A stretch of DNA of 64,000 nt from Paenibacillus sp. V4I3 (GTDB lineage: Bacteria; Bacillota; Bacilli; Paenibacillales; NBRC-103111), in assembly GCF_030817215.1 (NCBI RefSeq), contig NZ_JAUSZA010000001.1, forward strand, positions 2,392,501-2,456,500, in the 5' to 3' direction. The position numbers were made by a program, and so were the translations under genes. The notes beneath the pieces are model-generated. The model had not been told where the DNA came from, made no database searches, and saw only the letters and a program-made list of their open reading frames with translations. Every line of letters begins with the position of its first letter. Position 1 is the first letter of the stretch. This document shows positions 46,108-54,849 of the stretch, piece by piece.

Positions 46108-47058
46108 ATGGAACAGTATGACAGCATGATTGTTGGCGGAGGTATTGCCGGACTTCAAGCGGCAATTCAATTAGGAAGATATGAGTATCGCGTACTTGTC
46201 ATTGATGCGGGCTATGGCCGGTCTACACTATGTAAAAGTTATCATAACCTTTTGGGGTGGCCAGATGGTGTATCGGGTGAAGAACTACGTCGATTAGGGA
46301 GGCTTCAAGCGGAGAAGCTGGGTGTTGCTTTCGCTAAGGATGAAGTTGTACAAGCTGTAAACAAAGGTAAACCTGGGGATGGATTTGAGTTATGGGGGAA
46401 GTCGGGTAAAGGATATGAAGCCCCGACTTTACTACTGGCGACAGGACTTCTGGATCGCATTCCTGAGCTGCCCAAACTGAAAGACTGTCTTGGGCTTACT
46501 GTTTACGTCTGTCCAGATTGCGATGGCTATGAGATTAAGAACAAACAGACCATTGTGATGGGTTCTGGTGATTCCGGAGCGGGAATGGCTCTGACGCTGA
46601 GTGCGCGTACGGACAAGCTGACCTATGTGAATCATGAGCAGAAAGCTGTGAAGAGCGAGCTGCTAGTAAAGCTGAAGGAAAAGAGAATCACCTATGTCGC
46701 GGAAGATATTGGGGAGGTGATGGCTGAAACGAATGGCTTATTTCGCGGTGTTGTTTTGGCAAATGGGGAACGAATCGGTGCGGAGCGCGGGTTTATAGCC
46801 TTCGGCGGGAATGAAGTGAAGTCGGATTTGGCCCGGCAGTTAGGCGCGGAGCGAATGGAGAATCGCCACATTGTAACGGATCCTCGCAGTAAAATGACAA
46901 GTGTGCCATTCGTCTGGGCAGCAGGGGACGTGGGTGTTCATGCCGAGCAAGTGACCATTGCCATGGGCGAAGGAGCGCAGGCAGCTATTTGGATGAACAA
47001 AGCGCTGTTGATGTTGAAAGAAGAAGCGAACATACATCGAGTTGTTGTTCGCTCTTAA
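46108..47058 (+). CDS. Thioredoxin-reductase-like FAD/NAD(P) oxidoreductase
   Basis: A 316-residue flavoprotein. FAD motif MIVGGGIAGLQAAIQLGRY at 7-25, redox-active pair CPDCDGYE near residue 135, NAD(P) loop VMGSGDSGAGMAL near 150 and the second FAD motif VWAAGDVG near 270. The architecture matches the thioredoxin reductase family; the CPDC pair and lack of an adjacent thioredoxin suggest one of the divergent members that use other acceptors or oxidise small thiols. ATG 46108 follows AGGAGAAGAGGACG. Its stop overlaps the end of the convergent DUF2161 gene by four bases. Confidence 0.88.
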   Translation: MEQYDSMIVGGGIAGLQAAIQLGRYEYRVLVIDAGYGRSTLCKSYHNLLGWPDGVSGEELRRLGRLQAEKLGVAFAKDEVVQAVNKGKPGDGFELWGKSGKGYEAPTLLLATGLLDRIPELPKLKDCLGLTVYVCPDCDGYEIKNKQTIVMGSGDSGAGMALTLSARTDKLTYVNHEQKAVKSELLVKLKEKRITYVAEDIGEVMAETNGLFRGVVLANGERIGAERGFIAFGGNEVKSDLARQLGAERMENRHIVTDPRSKMTSVPFVWAAGDVGVHAEQVTIAMGEGAQAAIWMNKALLMLKEEANIHRVVVRS

Positions 47059-47801
47059 GGGTTTAAAGTAGATAGGATAGTAGACGAGTCTGACGTCTCC
47101 GATGATGGAAAAGCAGTTACAACATGGGCATATTCCGCTAACGCTTGCTCCCCAAGTGGGGTGATATGATAAATGCCGCGGCTTTGGCGTACGAACCAGC
47201 GGTAGTAGTTTTTTTGAAGCAGGGAGCTCACGGCTTTATTGCTCGTGAAATCGCGAAGCTTACGAGGACTGAGTGGTCCATGCTGTCGCATTAGGTAGGC
47301 GCAATGAAGCGATTTTTCGCGGTAGGCAGTCATGAGTTTCTGCTGAGAGCTGCCTCCGACATTGTAGTCCCCACTGCGTTCATGAAATTCATTTACGACT
47401 TTCAATGCAGCCCGCTTATTCGGGCGTAATAGATAGGGAGTAGGCTCGCAGACGAGATCCACTGCGGGCTGTTTGCGTTTGAAGAATTGAACGGTCAGGA
47501 CACCTAAGCCGAGCATGCGGCATAAACGTCGAATCTCTTCCCATTGCAGTCGATGCGGCGCTCGTCCTTTATTGGGAAGCTCGAAAGCGACATAGACTTG
47601 ATCCGTCAGCCGCAAACGATCGATGCCTTGCACGAGGAGCGGAATATTGAAGCTTTTTTTCAATTCGACAATGATTGGCGGCTCATCACCGCGAATAGCG
47701 ACTAAGTCGCAATGCTTAACCTCGGCGCGAACGGTGTAACCTCGCTGCTCGAAATATTGTTTAATTGGAGCGTAAAGCTCCGTTTCTGTTTGGATAGGCA
47801 T
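47055..47801 (-). CDS. DUF2161 family protein with PD-(D/E)XK-like core
   Basis: A 248-residue protein. The N-terminal 110 residues have the pattern of a nuclease-type fold: KQYFEQRGYTV, then CDLVAIRG (Asp) and IIVELKKS (Glu-x-Lys) near residues 30-50, and DQVYVAFELP. The C-terminal half looks like a winged helix (GPLSPRKLRDFTSNKAVSSLLQKNYYRWF). DUF2161 proteins are uncharacterised and common in Paenibacillaceae. It is probably not a restriction enzyme, since no methylase is near. It ends in a four-base tail-to-tail overlap with the flavoprotein gene and is divergent from egsA. Confidence 0.8.
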   Translation of the reverse strand: MPIQTETELYAPIKQYFEQRGYTVRAEVKHCDLVAIRGDEPPIIVELKKSFNIPLLVQGIDRLRLTDQVYVAFELPNKGRAPHRLQWEEIRRLCRMLGLGVLTVQFFKRKQPAVDLVCEPTPYLLRPNKRAALKVVNEFHERSGDYNVGGSSQQKLMTAYREKSLHCAYLMRQHGPLSPRKLRDFTSNKAVSSLLQKNYYRWFVRQSRGIYHITPLGEQALAEYAHVVTAFPSSETSDSSTILSTLNP

Positions 47802-47950
47802 GAGGTTAGTGATCTCCTCTCTAGTTACAATAATTGCAGCCAGAATGTGTTCAATTATAGCATAGCTTTTGCTGGAATAGGGGAAGAATCACTTGTACGT
47901 ACATGTTGGAACGGAACGGTAGAGCCAGGAGACAGAGGAGGATGCGTGTG

Positions 47951-49144
47951 ATGAGTGAGATATTGGATGTCTGGATAGGAAAGAGTATTGATTGCGCTTG
48001 CGGGTTGCGGCACGAAGTGCCGATTCGGCGCATCATTATTGAACGGGATGCGCTGGCGCAGGTGAAGGTAAGCCTCAGCGTGATTCGCGAGAACGCGATG
48101 GGGGAAGTGGCGGCCGATGAAGAAGCGATTGTCCAGGTGATGCTGGACACGCCGCTTTCATCGAAGATTTTGCTGGCCGTGGGTGCGGGCACCGTCCACG
48201 ACATCGTGCGCTTCGTGGCGCATCGTACGAAGCGTCCGTTCTTGTCTGAGCCGACGGCGCCGTCGGTGGACGGATTCGCGTCAGTGGGCGCTCCGCTCAT
48301 CGTCCGCGGCTTCAAGCAGACGATCCCGGCCTGCGCGCCGGAGGCGATCTTCGCCGACCTCGCGGTGCTGGCGAAGGCGCCGCAGGCGATGATCGCGGCC
48401 GGCCTCGGCGATATGCTCGGCAAGCACACTTCGCTGGCCGACTGGTCGCTTGGCCGTGTGCTGCTCGGCGAGCACTATTGCGAGCTCAGCGCTCGGTTGA
48501 CTTTGGAGGCCGTAGAGCTCTGCACGGCTCAGTTGGCCGAGATCGCGCAGCGCACCGATCTCGGCTTGCTCCGGTTGATGGAAGGCCTGATCCTATCGGG
48601 CCTTTCCATGCTCTTGGTCGGCCACTCGCGGCCGGCCTCTGGGGCTGAGCACCATCTCTCCCATTACTGGGAGATGGTGCTTCTGCAGCAGCGCCGCCGA
48701 GCGCTGCTGCACGGCGCGAAGGTCGGCGTCGCGACCGTGCTCATGGCGCAGCGCTATCAGGCGCTGCAGGGGCTCACGGCCGACGAGGCCGCTGCGCGCC
48801 TAGCGCAAGGCCATGTCCCCAGTGAACTTACGGATGCGGAGCGCATCCGGCAGGTCTATGGGGACATGGCCGAGATGGTCATCGCCGAGAATTTCCCGGC
48901 GAATGGCACGGCTGTTGATGCGCAGGCGCTGAAGGCGCGCATCGCGGAGAAGTGGGGCGATGTGCAAGCCATCGCCCGAGCGGTCCCTGCACCGGCGCAG
49001 CTCATCGCTTGGCTCGAGGCCGTGCAGGGACCGGTAACGCCGGAGCAGCTCGGTGTGGAGCCGGAGCTGGTGGAGGCGTCCCTGCAGGATGCGCTTTTCG
49101 TGCGCAACCGATTCACGAACCTACGTTTACAGCGTCTGCTGTAG
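47951..49144 (+). CDS. egsA: sn-Glycerol-1-phosphate dehydrogenase
   Basis: A 397-residue NAD(P)H-dependent enzyme that makes glycerol-1-phosphate from dihydroxyacetone phosphate, the bacterial AraM/EgsA counterpart of the archaeal lipid enzyme. Motifs are AVGAGTVHDIVRFVAHR, APSVDGFASVGAPLIVRGFKQT, and metal ligands in AGLGDMLGK, GAEHHLSHYWE and LLHGAKVGV. In Bacillus the metal is nickel and the product feeds heptaprenylglyceryl phosphate. ATG 47951 is nine bases from GGAGG; the frame is open to 47903. The gene interior is much richer in G+C than the flanks. In some genomes this gene goes with arabinose genes; here it stands alone upstream of an alpha-galactoside locus. Confidence 0.93.
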   Translation: MSEILDVWIGKSIDCACGLRHEVPIRRIIIERDALAQVKVSLSVIRENAMGEVAADEEAIVQVMLDTPLSSKILLAVGAGTVHDIVRFVAHRTKRPFLSEPTAPSVDGFASVGAPLIVRGFKQTIPACAPEAIFADLAVLAKAPQAMIAAGLGDMLGKHTSLADWSLGRVLLGEHYCELSARLTLEAVELCTAQLAEIAQRTDLGLLRLMEGLILSGLSMLLVGHSRPASGAEHHLSHYWEMVLLQQRRRALLHGAKVGVATVLMAQRYQALQGLTADEAAARLAQGHVPSELTDAERIRQVYGDMAEMVIAENFPANGTAVDAQALKARIAEKWGDVQAIARAVPAPAQLIAWLEAVQGPVTPEQLGVEPELVEASLQDALFVRNRFTNLRLQRLL

Positions 49145-49161
49145 ACGCTTTATCTTTATAA

Positions 49162-49216
49162 AAGGCTGCCCTCAAGTAGATAGATCTACCTACTTGAGGG
49201 GCAGTCTTTTTTTTGG
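49162..49216 (+). terminator. Terminator after egsA
   Basis: Arms starting AGGCTGCCCTCAAGTAG near 49163 and ending CTACTTGAGGGGCAGTCT pair with few mismatches, followed by a run of T at about 49207-49214. Confidence 0.85.
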
Positions 49217-49262
49217 ACCTTCAGGTACATCCGAATTGGGTTTCAGAACGAAAATTGCAAAT

Positions 49263-49391
49263 CCATTGGAATAAATCCAATGAAATGGTCTCTCAGGCTG
49301 TGAAAATCGTAATTCCATTGGATTTATCCAACCAAATGGCTGGTTTATCGTCTGGAGACGGACTTCTATTGGATTTAATCCAATGAAATGG
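49263..49391. repeat. Three intergenic palindromic repeats, ~52-bp period
   Basis: Copies at 49263-49288, 49315-49339 and 49366-49391 share the pattern ATTGGATTTAATCCAAT (palindromic in copy 3) followed by GAAATGG or CAAATGG. Copies 1 and 3 also share the next bases (CTCTC-GG). Starts are 52 and 51 bases apart, so the array looks like a tandem duplication of a ~52-bp unit, or a short regulatory array. It lies in the 510 bases between egsA and the GH4 gene; the rest (49392-49654) holds only the probable promoter of the galactoside operon. Confidence 0.75.
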
Positions 49392-49654
49392 ACTCTCGGG
49401 TTGCAAATTGCATGTTTAGCTATCGTAATTTACTACAATAGCCCAATAATTTAGCACATCCAATTACAGGACTATAGGTAGTAAAATTTGGATACTATCC
49501 TGCCGAACTATAGTCTTTCCGGTTATGTTCATCCTTCGTGTGAAAAAGTGTAAAAAATCACAACCTGACTTAATTTTTGCCATCCCGCAATGTGGAATTG
49601 TTCTCTATACTGGTAGCGTATGCAAGACGGTTCCAAGACAAGAAGGAGGGCAAT

Positions 49655-51040
49655 ATGAAATTTGCTAATGAGAAAGTCAGCGATATCCAAATCGCATATA
49701 TTGGTGGAGGCTCGATGTATTGGGCGAAAAATCTGATTGCCGATCTGGCGCTTGATGGTCAATTGTCAGGTACTATTCGTTTGTACGATCTTGATTACGG
49801 CAAGGCCAAAAATAATGAAAAGCTGGGTAATTCGGTTTCCGATTATACAGAGACGAAATCCAAATGGACTTACAAGGCGTATCCGACGCTCCAAGAGGCG
49901 CTTAGCGGATGCGATTTTGTGTTTATCTCGATCCTTCCAGGATCATTCCGGGAAATGGAATCCGATGTTCATGAACCGGAAAAATACGGCATTTATCAAG
50001 CCGTTGGCGATACGACTGGACCTGGGGGTCTTATCAGAGCACTTCGCACCATTCCCATGTATGTGGAAATAGCACAAGCGATTGAGCGCTTTTCACCGGA
50101 TGCCTGGGTGTTCAATTACACGAATCCAATGACACTCTGTACACGGACACTTTTTGAAGTGTTTCCAAAAATTAAAGCACTTGGCTGCTGCCATGAGATT
50201 TTCGGTGTGCAAGGACTTTTGATACGTATGCTGCGCGATATGGAAGGTATTGAAGGTGTGCATAGGGATCAAGTGAAAGTGAATGTGCTGGGCATCAATC
50301 ATTTTACTTGGATCGATCAAGCGACGTATCAAAATATGGACTTACTTCCGATGTATCGAAAGTTTGTTGATACATATTTTGAATCCGGATTTGAGCACAA
50401 CAAAGATGCTTGGGTCACGAACACGTATACGGCCGCTAACCGCGTGAAGTTCGATTTGTTTCGGCGCTTTGGCGTTATTGCAGCGGCAGGTGATCGCCAC
50501 TTGGCGGAATTTATGCCTCCTTGGTATTTGAAAGATCCGGAGACGGTTCGTTCATGGAGGTTCGGCTTAACGACGGTACAAAGCCGAGTCGAAAAGCATG
50601 CAGCAACGGAGCTTTTTTACGGTAAGCTGCTTAGTGGCGAGGAGAAGCTGCCTCTTAAGGCATCAGGAGAAGAAGAGGTCAGACAGTTAAAAGGTCTAAT
50701 CGGACTTGAACAATTCGTAACTAATATTAACGTTCCCAACGTTGGACAAATGAAGGGAATTCCTCTGGGCGCGGTTGTAGAAACGAATGCTGTGTTCTCA
50801 GCGAACAGTTTGCGTCCGGTCTACGCGGGCGAGCTTCCGATGGAAGTGGGTAATCTGGTCTTGCAACATACGATGAATCAGGAGCTTATTTTGAAAGCTG
50901 CTCTTCAAAAGGACAAAGACTTAGCATTCAAGGCGTTTATGAACGATCCGCTTGTGAATATCGATATCCACGATGCCGAGGTATTGTTCGATAAGATGCT
51001 GCAAAATACGAAAGCTTATTTGCCAGGATGGAACATCTGA
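49655..51040 (+). CDS. Glycoside hydrolase family 4, probable alpha-galactosidase
   Basis: A 461-residue NAD-dependent, metal-dependent GH4 enzyme that cleaves glycosides through oxidation at C3. The nucleotide loop is IAYIGGGSMYWAK at ~13-25. Other motifs are GIYQAVGDTTGPGGLIRALRTIP, FNYTNPM near 151, metal ligands in GCCHEIFG near 176 and GINHFTWI near 213. The GDTTGPGG and GCCHE forms belong to the alpha-galactosidase/alpha-glucuronidase branch and not the 6-phospho-glycosidases. With two GH36-type genes in the same operon, alpha-galactosidase is favoured. ATG 49655 follows AAGGAGGG; frame open back to 49577. Confidence 0.85.
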   Translation: MKFANEKVSDIQIAYIGGGSMYWAKNLIADLALDGQLSGTIRLYDLDYGKAKNNEKLGNSVSDYTETKSKWTYKAYPTLQEALSGCDFVFISILPGSFREMESDVHEPEKYGIYQAVGDTTGPGGLIRALRTIPMYVEIAQAIERFSPDAWVFNYTNPMTLCTRTLFEVFPKIKALGCCHEIFGVQGLLIRMLRDMEGIEGVHRDQVKVNVLGINHFTWIDQATYQNMDLLPMYRKFVDTYFESGFEHNKDAWVTNTYTAANRVKFDLFRRFGVIAAAGDRHLAEFMPPWYLKDPETVRSWRFGLTTVQSRVEKHAATELFYGKLLSGEEKLPLKASGEEEVRQLKGLIGLEQFVTNINVPNVGQMKGIPLGAVVETNAVFSANSLRPVYAGELPMEVGNLVLQHTMNQELILKAALQKDKDLAFKAFMNDPLVNIDIHDAEVLFDKMLQNTKAYLPGWNI

Positions 51041-51053
51041 TGGCGGGCCGGCC

Positions 51054-52436
51054 ATGAGTGCAGGATTAAAGTTATTCAGCGAATCCGCCTCCATTGATCC
51101 GCAGGATGAGAAGGCCGTTCGCCGGATGATTTTCAAATTGGCAGGTCCATCTTTGACGGAAATGCTGCTCATGAATATGACCCAAATGGTGATGATGATC
51201 CTGGTTGGACACCTCGGGGCCATTGCTTTGGCGGCTGTGGGCTTAACAAGCCAACCTTATTTATTATTGACTGTCCTTTTTGCAGCGCTTAATACAGGTA
51301 CAACCGTCATCGTCGCCCGTTCGACAGGAGCGGGGAAAATGGGGGACGCGAATCTGGCCGCAGGGCAATCGCTTCTGCTCGGTACCATTCTGTCTGTTCT
51401 TGTTGTTGCACTTGGAGTCACCTTTGCCCAGAGCATGCTCCATTTGATGGGAGCCAGCGCTGAGGTCGTTCAATATGGAATGCCATATGCGAAATTAATG
51501 TTTTTCTCCATTGGCTTCTCTTCTATCTCGTCTGCTTTATCCGCTATTCTACGAGGGGCGGGAGACACACGGACTCCGATGAAAATCAACGTGCTGTCAG
51601 GATGCGTCAATGTTATCCTCGGGATCGTGTTGATTTACGGTCACCTCGATTTTCCGCAAATGGGTATTACGGGGGCTGCAATTGCCACCTTAGTGGTTCA
51701 GACCGGGGCCATGATTTGTTTTATAGCCGTCATGTTCAGCGGAAGATTTGCAGTTCGCATTGGCTGGTCGGATATAAGCCGTTTGGATAAGGCTATGATC
51801 AGCCGCATGTTGAAGATAGGGATACCCAGCAGTCTTGAGCAGCTTATTATGCGTTTAGGGATTATGACGTTTGTGAAAATTTGTGCTGGACTCGGGACCG
51901 TTGCAGTTGCGGCATCACAAATTGTAACGAGCATTATCGGGATCTCGTTTATGCCGGGGGCTGCTTTTGCCATCGCAGCTTCTACGTTAGTTGGACAAAC
52001 CCTTGGCGTAAGTAAACCGGACCTCGCTGAGCGATATGTGTGGCAAGTCAGAAAGTACAGCATGTTCGTGGCCGGTTTTATGGGAACGCTTTTCATCTTA
52101 CTTGCACCCCATATCCTCATGCTGTATACGAATGACGAGACGATTAATCGCGAAGGGGCAGGGGCACTTCGGATCGTAGGTTTTTTTCAGGTATCTCAGA
52201 TATCGCAGTTTGTTCTTGGAGGAGCGTTAAGAGGAGCAGGAGATACCCGTTACCCCTTATATTCGACATTCATTGGCGTGTGGGGAATACGGGTTGTACT
52301 TAGTTATTTATTTGTTTACGTCTTTCATTGGGGCATGGTCGGATTATGGGGTGCTGTTGCTTGTGATCAATTTCTCAGATCTAATTTGATTTATTTTAGG
52401 TTTAAACGCGGGGCATGGAAGCAACTAAAGGTTTAA
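51054..52436 (+). CDS. MATE family transporter
   Basis: A 460-residue protein with about twelve membrane spans, in the two-fold repeat of MATE exporters. Signature stretches are KLAGPSLTEMLLMNMTQ in span 1, ILRGAGDTRTPM near residue 168 and its repeat ALRGAGDTRYPLY near residue 395. MATE proteins export cations or drugs in exchange for Na+ or H+. It starts at ATG 51054, 13 bases after the GH4 stop, with only a weak ribosome site (GGCGGG); the frame is open upstream. Its place inside a galactosidase operon is unusual and might point to export of a sugar-derived compound or aglycone. Confidence 0.9.
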   Translation: MSAGLKLFSESASIDPQDEKAVRRMIFKLAGPSLTEMLLMNMTQMVMMILVGHLGAIALAAVGLTSQPYLLLTVLFAALNTGTTVIVARSTGAGKMGDANLAAGQSLLLGTILSVLVVALGVTFAQSMLHLMGASAEVVQYGMPYAKLMFFSIGFSSISSALSAILRGAGDTRTPMKINVLSGCVNVILGIVLIYGHLDFPQMGITGAAIATLVVQTGAMICFIAVMFSGRFAVRIGWSDISRLDKAMISRMLKIGIPSSLEQLIMRLGIMTFVKICAGLGTVAVAASQIVTSIIGISFMPGAAFAIAASTLVGQTLGVSKPDLAERYVWQVRKYSMFVAGFMGTLFILLAPHILMLYTNDETINREGAGALRIVGFFQVSQISQFVLGGALRGAGDTRYPLYSTFIGVWGIRVVLSYLFVYVFHWGMVGLWGAVACDQFLRSNLIYFRFKRGAWKQLKV

Positions 52437-52459
52437 TACACAAAAGGAGAAGCGGAATT

Positions 52460-54670
52460 ATGGGAATTGTGTACGATTCGAATTCGCAAACTTTCCATCT
52501 TCATGGGAAGTCATCGAGTTACATCATGCAGCTAATCAAATCCAAATATTTGGCTCACGTTCATTGGGGACGCCAAGTACGGGGAACGAATCTAGGAAGC
52601 TTGCTCGCTATAAGACGCCGCTGCTCCTTCTCACCGTCTACGGATCCGAATGATCTAACGCTGTCTTTGGACACATTGCCGCAGGAATTTCCGGCATACG
52701 GAGGCAGTGATTTTCGCGTTCCGGCCTATCAGGTTCAATTGGAAGACGGAACGACGGTCAGCGAATTCGTTTATGAGTCCCACCGGATTTACGCGGGTAA
52801 AACACCCCTAGAGGGACTGCCGTCCACCTATACGGAGGATGACAGCGAAGCGGAGAGTATCGATATCGTGCTGGTCGACGCGATGATTGGTTTGAAAGCC
52901 ATTCTCACGTATACCGTATTTCGCGATTTGGATGCGATAACCCGGTCAGTTCGATTCATGAATGTGGGTAATCAGTCGATTAAGCTGCTTCGAGCATTGA
53001 GCTTCGGTATCGATATATCTCACTGCGATTTCGTTATGCTTCATTTGTCAGGCACATGGGCGCGTGAGCGTCATATCGAAAGACGCCCTATTCTAACAGG
53101 CGGGTCTGTCATTGAGAGCCGACGAGGGTCTAGCAGCCATTCGCTCAACCCATTCATGGCCCTGCTTTCCAAGCAAGCGGATGAAGACCAAGGAGAAGCC
53201 TATGGATTTAGTCTTGTCTACAGCGGCAGCTTTGTTGCTCAAGCGGAAGTAGATCCTTACGGAACGACTCGCGTAGTGATGGGCATCAACTCGTTTGATT
53301 TTTCGTGGCTCTTGGAGCCGGGGCAAACCTTCCAGACGCCGGAGGCAGTTCTCGTCTATTCCGCGGAAGGAATCGGCGGGATGTCGCGCACGTATCACAA
53401 GCTGTATCGCACACGGTTATGCCGTGGACAATTCCGCGATCGTCACAGGCCGATTCTCATCAACAACTGGGAAGCCACCTATTTTAATTTCAACGCGGAT
53501 AAAATTGAAGAGCTTGCGCGAGTTGGCAAGGAACTCGGATTAGAGCTTCTAGTGCTGGACGACGGTTGGTTTGGTAAGCGTGACAACGATAAAAGCTCAC
53601 TCGGAGATTGGTTCGTTGATCGTAACAAGCTGCCACAAGGCATGCCGGATTTGGTAAGCCGTGTGAAGCAGCAAGAGCTGGAGTTCGGTCTATGGTTCGA
53701 GCCTGAAATGGTGTCCCCGGATAGCGACCTGTATCGCTCCCATCCCGACTGGTGCCTGCACGTGCCAGGTCGGCGAAGAACAGAAGCGAGGCATCAGCTG
53801 ATTCTCGATTATTCGCGCCAAGACGTAAGAGACTACATCGTTACGGTCATCTCCGATATTCTTGCGAGCAGCCCAATCACCTATGTGAAATGGGATATGA
53901 ACCGCAATATGACGGAAGTCGGTTCCGCCCAGCTCCCGCCGGAGCGGCAGCGTGAAACGGCTCATCGTTATATGCTCGGGCTTTATGAAGTGATGGAACG
54001 GATAACCTCCGCATTCCCGAGTGTGTTGTTCGAAAGCTGCTCCGGAGGTGGCGGGCGGTTCGATCCTGGGATGCTCTACTATATGCCGCAGACGTGGACG
54101 AGCGATAATACGGATGCGGTAGCACGGCTGAAAATTCAATATGGCACGAGTATCCTTTATCCAATTAGCACGATGGGCGCTCATGTTTCCGCAGTCCCTA
54201 ACCATCAGGTGCATCGTACGACACCGCTCGATATGCGGGGGGATGTGGCGATGTCGGGTAACTTCGGCTATGAGCTGGATTTGACCGCATTTACGGAAGC
54301 TGAAAAGGAGGCCGTGAAGAAGCAAGTTGTGCTTTATAAACAATTGCGGCCGCTGATCCAATTCGGCGAATTTTACCGTTTGATCAGCCCTTTTGAACAC
54401 GTTAGCGCTGCATGGATGTTTGTTTCCGAGGATAAGAAGGAAGCGTTGGTTGCTTTTTTTCAAGTACTGTCTGAGCCGAATGCACCGCTAAGGAAGCTGC
54501 GATTAAAGGGGTTAGCGGCAGAGAGTAATTACTTACTCTATGATTCGGAAGATCAGGACGAAGTTATGGAAATCTTTGGTGGTGATGAGCTCATGCATGT
54601 GGGGCTTAATTTACCGATCTGGAAAGGCGATTTCCGAAGCCGCCTTTACCGCTTGAAAATGGAGGAATGA
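52460..54670 (+). CDS. Alpha-galactosidase, GH36
   Basis: A 736-residue GH36 enzyme that releases terminal alpha-galactose from oligosaccharides such as melibiose and raffinose. An N-terminal beta-supersandwich (QLIKSKYLAHVHWG, PQEFPAYGGSDFRVPAYQVQ) precedes the catalytic barrel. Motifs there are ILINNWEATYFNFN, LDDGWFGKRDND, WFEPEMVSPDSDLYR, the nucleophile in YVKWDMNRN (Asp ~478), ESCSGGGGRFDPGMLYY and the acid/base in TWTSDNTDA (near 548). No signal peptide, so cytoplasmic. ATG 52460 is ten bases from AAAAGGAGAAG. Followed immediately by a small coupled ORF. Confidence 0.96.
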   Translation: MGIVYDSNSQTFHLHGKSSSYIMQLIKSKYLAHVHWGRQVRGTNLGSLLAIRRRCSFSPSTDPNDLTLSLDTLPQEFPAYGGSDFRVPAYQVQLEDGTTVSEFVYESHRIYAGKTPLEGLPSTYTEDDSEAESIDIVLVDAMIGLKAILTYTVFRDLDAITRSVRFMNVGNQSIKLLRALSFGIDISHCDFVMLHLSGTWARERHIERRPILTGGSVIESRRGSSSHSLNPFMALLSKQADEDQGEAYGFSLVYSGSFVAQAEVDPYGTTRVVMGINSFDFSWLLEPGQTFQTPEAVLVYSAEGIGGMSRTYHKLYRTRLCRGQFRDRHRPILINNWEATYFNFNADKIEELARVGKELGLELLVLDDGWFGKRDNDKSSLGDWFVDRNKLPQGMPDLVSRVKQQELEFGLWFEPEMVSPDSDLYRSHPDWCLHVPGRRRTEARHQLILDYSRQDVRDYIVTVISDILASSPITYVKWDMNRNMTEVGSAQLPPERQRETAHRYMLGLYEVMERITSAFPSVLFESCSGGGGRFDPGMLYYMPQTWTSDNTDAVARLKIQYGTSILYPISTMGAHVSAVPNHQVHRTTPLDMRGDVAMSGNFGYELDLTAFTEAEKEAVKKQVVLYKQLRPLIQFGEFYRLISPFEHVSAAWMFVSEDKKEALVAFFQVLSEPNAPLRKLRLKGLAAESNYLLYDSEDQDEVMEIFGGDELMHVGLNLPIWKGDFRSRLYRLKMEE

Positions 54671-54672
54671 CA

Positions 54673-54849
54673 ATGAAAAAGCTGCGTTTGAGCGATTTGC
54701 AGGATAAGAGGGACGGCCACATTTTGCAGGATGTATTACCAGGTGAGGATCATCACCTCAATTCGAGTGAGGTCGATCCGATTGTCACCGTGTGGTGCCA
54801 TGCAGGCTTGAACCGTCATAAGAATCAACAGCAGGAGGACGCAGTATGA
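54673..54849 (+). CDS. 58-residue protein of unknown function
   Basis: A small ORF between the two alpha-galactosidase genes. GGAGGAATGACA before ATG 54673 is an excellent ribosome site, and the end overlaps the next gene start as ATGA (54846-54849), so translation appears coupled on both sides. The product begins MKKLRLSDLQDKRDG, is rich in Asp, His and Leu, and has no membrane span. I do not recognise it. It may be a true small protein, or a truncated remnant kept because it delivers ribosomes to the downstream galactosidase. Confidence 0.5.
   Translation: MKKLRLSDLQDKRDGHILQDVLPGEDHHLNSSEVDPIVTVWCHAGLNRHKNQQQEDAV

Noticed and set aside
47055..47801. Restriction endonuclease of a defence system
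   Set aside because: A PD-(D/E)XK-like core is present but no methyltransferase, helicase or other defence gene is near; DUF2161 fits better.
49263..49391. CRISPR-like array
   Set aside because: Only three units, which are palindromic and imperfect, with partly similar spacers and no cas genes in the window.
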